Source: Bacteroidaceae bacterium
GTDB lineage: Bacteria > Bacteroidota > Bacteroidia > Bacteroidales > Muribaculaceae
DNA: 64,000 nt
Reading direction: 5' to 3'
NCBI GenBank assembly: GCA_021768245.1
Contig: JAETNO010000005.1
Coordinates: 1-64,000, forward strand
Below the pieces are notes generated by a model. That model saw only the letters and a program-made list of their open reading frames with translations, had not been told where the DNA came from and did not search any database. Positions 59,014 through 64,000 of the stretch are shown one piece after another (position 1 is the stretch's first letter; every line of letters begins with the position of its first letter). A program made the position numbers and the translations under genes.

Positions 59014-61824
59014 TTATTTGACCGAGATTCCTCTTACGGCCTCCGGGACTCCAAATTTAAGATATAGGACATAAAAACCACTTTCAACCGAAGCATTGCC
59101 CCTCTCTATCTTTTCAGCCTCATCAGCTGTAAGTGACTTATTTCCATAGATTGTAAATAAGTGGGCACTGCATGAAGAATCAGCATAAACGTCACATTGG
59201 TCATAACTATGACCAATATTATAAGCCAATTTCAGGTTTGCTCCTTCCTTTATATAATTACGTGGAATCAAGGTCTTGAATACAGGAACATTATCTACTG
59301 TCTCATCGGTTTTAACAACCTCACAGAAAACTCCCGAGACCTTCACCTCAAATACAATCCTTGTGGACTGACGCCCGGGGGTCTTGTTGGTTACAACAGC
59401 AATCTTGGCTGTACCCTCATTCACGGCTTCAAGGAGCGGTTGTCCATACTGGTTCTTACCGGCGAATTTGACGATATTGCTATTGGAAGATGTTATCTTA
59501 GTCGGAATGTTATCCTCAACCGATACAGACAGAATCACCTGCTCACCGGTATCAAGGTCAAGAGGCTCACCGCTCTCCACATCCCAACTCTTGCTGTCAA
59601 CCTTAACGGTAACATTCGGCTTTGGCCGGGCTGGATCATCCGGCTCATCATAGTCTTCACTGAACGGGTCGTCATTGCTCTCGTAAGTATATTTCACCAT
59701 CGGCTCAATGGCTGAACGGTCAACAAGTTTACCTTCGACATTATCCCATATACCCGTGGTATTGCGGTCAGCAACCCATTTTTTAAAATCCGGATAAGCC
59801 ACATGAATTGGCTCTTCCTCTTCCGGCCATATCCAGGAGCCGTCAACAAGAATCATCTGAGGATATTTGATGTCACCGGGATTTTCAGCATAGGGCGCTT
59901 CTACGGTATGACGTTCCACTCCATCCTCATGATGAACGAGAACCTTGAAACCTGACATATTGACTTTCCCGTCTTCAGCCCATGCGAACCTGAAATCCGG
60001 GTCGACATCAATCTCTATTGTCTCTCCGGGTTCGGTTATAGATCCGTAGACGTTCAGAAAGCGCCTATGGTCACTGACTCCGAACCACTCGTTGATATGT
60101 TTGCCACCGTTGAGAGGTTTGTCATTATAAAAAAGCTCCATCTTGAGAGTACCACCTGCAGCCAGCGGGCGTATATGAGCCTTTGATTGACCGGCCACAT
60201 GGGAGACTTCAAGAACAAGGTCGTTAAAATCGTGATCATAACTGTTGCCAAGGTCTTCGCAGGCAAGTATGGCCGACTGATGGGCGACTTCACTATCGGA
60301 AGGAACATTAATCATAATATTATCAGGCTCCGCACCGTCGATAACAAATATAATATCGTTCATATCACCGTCTTTCCCTACGTCTTCAACACCCATAAGA
60401 GTCATGCCCCTCCATTTATAAGACATGAAATAAACTCCACCGTCATTTTCATGTCCGGATACAGGAGGCCTACATTCACCATGCATATGGTTGAAATATT
60501 TATTTAGAGCGGGAAGAGAATAACGGGTATGGAATCCAATATATTTCTCACTGTCTTTATCCCGAAGATAGCTTCCGTGATTATCATCGTAAATTCCTTC
60601 AAATGAATTGGACCTATCCCCCGTCTGGTCAGTGCTCATCTGCTGAACACCGGCAGAGATAAAGAAGACTATACGCGTGCCTTTCGGAAAATGCTCTCCG
60701 GCCTGTTGGTCATAGTTTTCCCCGAAATAGGCCAACTGGTATTTCGAGCCAATGAGTTCCTCCGATTGTTCAGATTTATACCAATCTGTTAATTCAGTCC
60801 TCACAGGCTTGTGCTCTGTCCTGTCGGCATTATAATATTTCAGGTTATTAACCGCTGTTCCATCCTCAATAAGGAAATAACGCGGGGCATGAACAAAGCC
60901 CTCGAAAATCTCACTGTCACTTTCGCCCGGTTTAGGCACATAATACAGATAGCCGAATGCATTCCGCTTAGTCGTACAGCTATACATCATCTGCATATAG
61001 ACCGGAGCCGACGGGTCCTTTACGGTCATTCCCAGACCGCTCCATACATCACGCTGCTGAGCGAGCTTCATGAAATTATTGTCGCCGTCGGGAAACATTC
61101 CTACTTCAGAGTCAAACAATTCACGACATTGCCAGGGATACCACGTATAGTCTGCCTCTTCCTTTTGGACACCATTCAGATAATAGGCATTGAAGTCTCC
61201 ACGCTTGTATATCTTTTCCGGAGTTACTTTTACATTATTCGCTTTTACAGGATAGCTCTCGGTATTCTCCTCCGTCTCATTGTCGCCGGCGTCAAGGTTG
61301 CCGGAATAGTAGCGATATTCCTGCTCCTTACCCTCCTCTTTAGGCATGCGGTATATGCCGAAATTCTTAATCGGGTCGCTGAGTGTAATACCATCCACTG
61401 ACCTTGAACGGGATTTCTTAGAGAGCGAGACCACACCACCATTGACCGGAAATTCCTTGGCGAGGCATATGCGGCCCCGGCTGTTAAACCCCATGATAAA
61501 AACCCGGTCCTGTGAAGATTGCAAATCAATGGTGAATTCATTGCGGTCGGTTCTGTATTCCGCCACCAAGCGACTGTTTTCAGCACCGGGAGCGGCGGTA
61601 AGGACCTGAATACGGTCTACATTCTTCAAATAATCCCTGTTGAGTTCTACCTTAACGCTATTAAACGTGTTCCAGTCCTGCTTTGTGTCAGGAATCCCAT
61701 ATTTTTTAATGAATTCGCGTGCATAAAGTTCTCCGGCGGGAGGTGTCACAATCTCTTCAGCGCACCCTGCTGTCAAAAAAGCGCCACAAAGCAGCAAGAA
61801 TAGCTCCTGTGTAAATTTCATCAC
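59014..61824 (-). CDS. LruC/DUF4842-domain surface lipoprotein (paralogue 2)
   Basis: This 936-aa lipoprotein (Cys21) shares the N-terminal ELYAREFIKKYG and both acidic loops with the 42538-44766 protein: DMNDIIFVIDGA (about 503) and SYDHDFNDLVLEV (about 535). It adds a C-terminal Big_2-like Ig domain (about 765-840) and a unique end. Probably surface-exposed; function unknown. An 8-C run at 61889-61896 sits in its upstream region. Confidence 0.83.
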   Translation of the reverse strand: MMKFTQELFLLLCGAFLTAGCAEEIVTPPAGELYAREFIKKYGIPDTKQDWNTFNSVKVELNRDYLKNVDRIQVLTAAPGAENSRLVAEYRTDRNEFTIDLQSSQDRVFIMGFNSRGRICLAKEFPVNGGVVSLSKKSRSRSVDGITLSDPIKNFGIYRMPKEEGKEQEYRYYSGNLDAGDNETEENTESYPVKANNVKVTPEKIYKRGDFNAYYLNGVQKEEADYTWYPWQCRELFDSEVGMFPDGDNNFMKLAQQRDVWSGLGMTVKDPSAPVYMQMMYSCTTKRNAFGYLYYVPKPGESDSEIFEGFVHAPRYFLIEDGTAVNNLKYYNADRTEHKPVRTELTDWYKSEQSEELIGSKYQLAYFGENYDQQAGEHFPKGTRIVFFISAGVQQMSTDQTGDRSNSFEGIYDDNHGSYLRDKDSEKYIGFHTRYSLPALNKYFNHMHGECRPPVSGHENDGGVYFMSYKWRGMTLMGVEDVGKDGDMNDIIFVIDGAEPDNIMINVPSDSEVAHQSAILACEDLGNSYDHDFNDLVLEVSHVAGQSKAHIRPLAAGGTLKMELFYNDKPLNGGKHINEWFGVSDHRRFLNVYGSITEPGETIEIDVDPDFRFAWAEDGKVNMSGFKVLVHHEDGVERHTVEAPYAENPGDIKYPQMILVDGSWIWPEEEEPIHVAYPDFKKWVADRNTTGIWDNVEGKLVDRSAIEPMVKYTYESNDDPFSEDYDEPDDPARPKPNVTVKVDSKSWDVESGEPLDLDTGEQVILSVSVEDNIPTKITSSNSNIVKFAGKNQYGQPLLEAVNEGTAKIAVVTNKTPGRQSTRIVFEVKVSGVFCEVVKTDETVDNVPVFKTLIPRNYIKEGANLKLAYNIGHSYDQCDVYADSSCSAHLFTIYGNKSLTADEAEKIERGNASVESGFYVLYLKFGVPEAVRGISVK

Positions 61825-61888
61825 TCTATAAAGGTTAAAAAGTTAAGTTATTGAAACATAATAGAGCTATAAAATTACATATAAATTA

Positions 61889-61896
61889 CCCCCCCC
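61889..61896. repeat. 8-C homopolymer upstream of the second LruC gene
   Basis: Eight C (G on the coding strand) lie about 65-72 bp before the start codon. Such tracts can slip and alter promoter spacing or leader structure. No convincing consensus promoter was found in this 229-bp gap. Confidence 0.4.
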
Positions 61897-62053
61897 GAAA
61901 TTTTTAACCTATTTTCACTTTATTTAACTCTACAAAAGTTAAAATACTTCCTCAATGCTGACAATCACAGTATGGTACAGCTTTAAAAAAGATAATCCAC
62001 GGTTCGCGACTTCTCGTCAATAAGCGTGGACTGTCTCAAAAATTTTACGGATT

Positions 62054-62953
62054 TCATATATTCCCATATTGCTCGAGGGCGGCGCGGAGGGAGGTGGTGA
62101 CCATGGCGCGGAGCTCAGGCGGCTCAATCACCTTTATGTCGGCTCCGTGCGACAGAATCTCCTGAACGAAATCAGGGGTAAGGCGCAGACGGTAGTGGAA
62201 CAATGAATAATCATCGTGGATTTCCTCGCGCTGGGAATGATGCAGCGGGAGCGCACGGAGATATTTCGCCTGCCGCGAAGTGGTCCGTATCACCACCTCA
62301 TGTGTCTTACCCTGGGAAAATACGATGCCGAAAGAATCCTTCACGAAACTCTCGGGGTCAAAATCATCAGGCATAATAAATGTATCAGCCTCAATCACGA
62401 CATCCTCCATGCGGTCAAGCGCATAGGTCTTGACAATCCCGTCGCGGGAATTGAGACCCGTGACATACCAGCGCTGGCGGAATATCTTAAGGAAATAAGG
62501 CTCCACAACCACGTCGCGCGTAGGGTTGACACGCGTATAGGGCCGATAAGTGAAGCGCAGGGGATGCCGGTCGCGCAGGGCCGACACTACCTGAGAGAGA
62601 TAGAGCCGCGCCGAGGGAACATCCTCAAGGAATATGCGGTCGGAGACATCGCTCACGGATGACAGCACATTGCTCATCGCCGCGGAGTTGAGCAGCCAGT
62701 CGGTGACACTCGCCTGATGTGAATCACCCGAATCTATATAATATTCATAGGTTGACGCGTTGCACTCTATGTTTATATTGAAAAGCTCCTCAATGGCAGC
62801 GCGATAGTTATAGAAAGTTCGGCGCGGAAGTGGCGCGCCGTCACTATATGGAGACTGAATCCATAGCTCGTTGAGTTTTCCACGGGTTATTGAGCCATAG
62901 CGGCGTATGGTATCTATGAGCCATATGTAGCGTGCAAGGAGATTTCGTGCCAT
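62054..62953 (-). CDS. WYL-domain transcriptional regulator
   Basis: This 299-aa protein has an N-terminal winged HTH (about 1-75), a WYL ligand-sensing domain (about 130-215, with RWYVTGLNS) and a C-terminal WCX region. WYL proteins sense nucleotides or DNA ends and control stress or defence genes. The target is unknown. It lies 27 bp after the antiporter gene on the same strand, suggesting co-transcription. Confidence 0.85.
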   Translation of the reverse strand: MARNLLARYIWLIDTIRRYGSITRGKLNELWIQSPYSDGAPLPRRTFYNYRAAIEELFNINIECNASTYEYYIDSGDSHQASVTDWLLNSAAMSNVLSSVSDVSDRIFLEDVPSARLYLSQVVSALRDRHPLRFTYRPYTRVNPTRDVVVEPYFLKIFRQRWYVTGLNSRDGIVKTYALDRMEDVVIEADTFIMPDDFDPESFVKDSFGIVFSQGKTHEVVIRTTSRQAKYLRALPLHHSQREEIHDDYSLFHYRLRLTPDFVQEILSHGADIKVIEPPELRAMVTTSLRAALEQYGNI

Positions 62954-62980
62954 TTGGTTACTTATTGTAAAGAATACGTA

Positions 62981-64000
62981 TCAGGGGCGGCGCACCGACA
63001 CGTATCTTCTCGGGAAAAGGAATATGATTGAAAGGGCTATCATCAGGGCAAGAGCCCAGGGATAGTAGAGATAAGGGAAAGGAGAAGCGGGAGATATGCC
63101 GGCAAGAGAGGTGGCGAGCAGTGTCTGCGCTCCATAAGGAATGAGACACTGCACAACACAGGAGGCCGAATCGAGAAGCGAAGCACTCTTACGCGGGTCG
63201 ATTCCGTAGCGGGCGGCAATTTCCCGCGAGATGCCTCCGACCGTGATAATGGCAACGGTATTGTTGGCCGTACAGAGATTTACTATACCGACAAGTATGG
63301 CAAGAATAGCCTGGGCACCGCGCCGGCCTGAAATCCGCGAGGTGAGGCCCTGCAAAAGGAACTGGACTCCGCCTGCAGCCTTTATAACACCGAGCATCCC
63401 TGCGGCAAGAAGGGTTATGATTATAAGATCGCCCATCCCGTCGATGCCTTTTCCGGCAAAACCGGCCATCTCAATCAGACCGAAGCCATCCACGATGCCG
63501 ATAATAAGTGCGCTCAGAATTCCGAACAAAAGCACGATTGTGACATTAATACCTATGACAGCCGTGGCAAGCACAACCACATAAGGCAGTATCAACAGCG
63601 GATTGCTGTTGCCAACCATGGCTATCGCAGGGGATGCCTGCCCCATGACGATATAAGCGGCGAGTGTGATGATAGCGGCCGGGAGGGCTATCCATAGGTT
63701 GGCCTTGAACTTGTCAGCCATCCCGCAACCTTGCGAACGGGTGGCGGCAATAGTCGTATCGGAAATAAACGACAGGTTGTCACCGAAAAAGGCTCCGCCG
63801 AGCACCACCGCCACATAGAAGGCCACATTAGCGTCAGCCATCTCAGCAATCTGCACGGCAAGGGGCGTCAGGGCCACTACAGTACCAACCGAGGTGCCGA
63901 CAGAGAGGGATATGAAACATGCGGCGAAGAACAGTGTAGGAACCACGAATTCAGGAGGGAAAAAACGCAGCGTGAGATTGACAGTTGCGTCAATGGCCCC
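62981..64000 (-). CDS. nhaC: NhaC-family Na+/H+ antiporter, 5' end cut by window edge
   Basis: The visible part, about 339 aa, has many transmembrane helices and the NhaC signatures SVGTSVGTVVAL, GGAFFGDNLSFISDTT and NLCTANNTVAI. NhaC exchanges sodium for protons across the inner membrane. The frame stays open through the right end (the last 54 bp encode GAIDATVNLTLRFF-like sequence), so the N-terminus is missing. The GTG at 63946 is internal, not the start. Confidence 0.92.
   Translation of the reverse strand, partial: GAIDATVNLTLRFFPPEFVVPTLFFAACFISLSVGTSVGTVVALTPLAVQIAEMADANVAFYVAVVLGGAFFGDNLSFISDTTIAATRSQGCGMADKFKANLWIALPAAIITLAAYIVMGQASPAIAMVGNSNPLLILPYVVVLATAVIGINVTIVLLFGILSALIIGIVDGFGLIEMAGFAGKGIDGMGDLIIITLLAAGMLGVIKAAGGVQFLLQGLTSRISGRRGAQAILAILVGIVNLCTANNTVAIITVGGISREIAARYGIDPRKSASLLDSASCVVQCLIPYGAQTLLATSLAGISPASPFPYLYYPWALALMIALSIIFLFPRRYVSVRRP

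Noticed and set aside
62054..64000. WYL regulator and antiporter as a phage-defence island
   Set aside because: No known defence effector gene is visible between or beside them in the window.

Overview
The window comes from a gut-type Bacteroidales bacterium, probably Muribaculaceae-like. The family placement is inference; the order is well supported. Promoters follow the Bacteroidetes pattern (TTG/TTTG, 18-22 bp, TAnnTTTG), Shine-Dalgarno sites are absent, and the proteome includes BACON, FISUMP-like, BspA-type LRR, LruC/DUF4842, propeller/AraC sensor and N-terminal-rubredoxin rubrerythrin proteins. No phage, insertion sequence, CRISPR array or rRNA was seen.

Left part (1-13 kb): two tandem tRNA-Asn genes on the minus strand, a CtpA-type protease, mfd, and then a nine-gene co-directional run beginning with pdxA. 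After pdxA it encodes a nucleotidyltransferase, an ATP-grasp protein, a PgpA-type phosphatase, a GtrA-like membrane protein, two CDP-alcohol phosphatidyltransferases, an Aur1-like PAP2 enzyme and a HAD protein. This is best read as an inositol-phospholipid/inositol-phosphosphingolipid biosynthesis operon. It has unusual content and no myo-inositol-phosphate synthase inside the window. A patatin/POTRA/beta-barrel protein converges on its end.

Middle part (15-42 kb): mostly housekeeping. It holds an OxyR regulator divergent from a polyferredoxin, pheT-yebC, a SemiSWEET, a Big_5 lipoprotein, a polyprenyl diphosphate synthase, polA, a MIP18-family protein, lpxH, a PerR-like regulator with rubrerythrin and a PerR-box-like operator, a glutaminyl cyclase, OmpA, an EamA transporter, a tricorn-type protease and rplS. 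Between the prenyl synthase and a membrane-spanning propeller/AraC regulator lies a divergent control region with 21-bp-spaced direct repeats and a short terminator-ended transcript unit. A second small-RNA candidate lies between lpxH and the PerR gene.

Right part (42-64 kb): a surface-protein region with two LruC/DUF4842 lipoproteins, a pectin methylesterase, a triplicated FISUMP-like/Big_2 protein and a five-BACON/BspA-LRR lipoprotein. It is interrupted by an AT-rich GHKL-ATPase plus STAS-like gene pair and by a housekeeping group (hpt, adk, xseB, M13 peptidase). The window ends in a WYL regulator and an NhaC antiporter cut by the right edge.

Functional groupings: the lipid operon probably feeds envelope head-group synthesis, together with lpxH and the prenyl synthase for other envelope lipids. 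OxyR, PerR, rubrerythrin and the polyferredoxin form a redox-defence layer. The surface lipoproteins and the pectinesterase face the gut environment.
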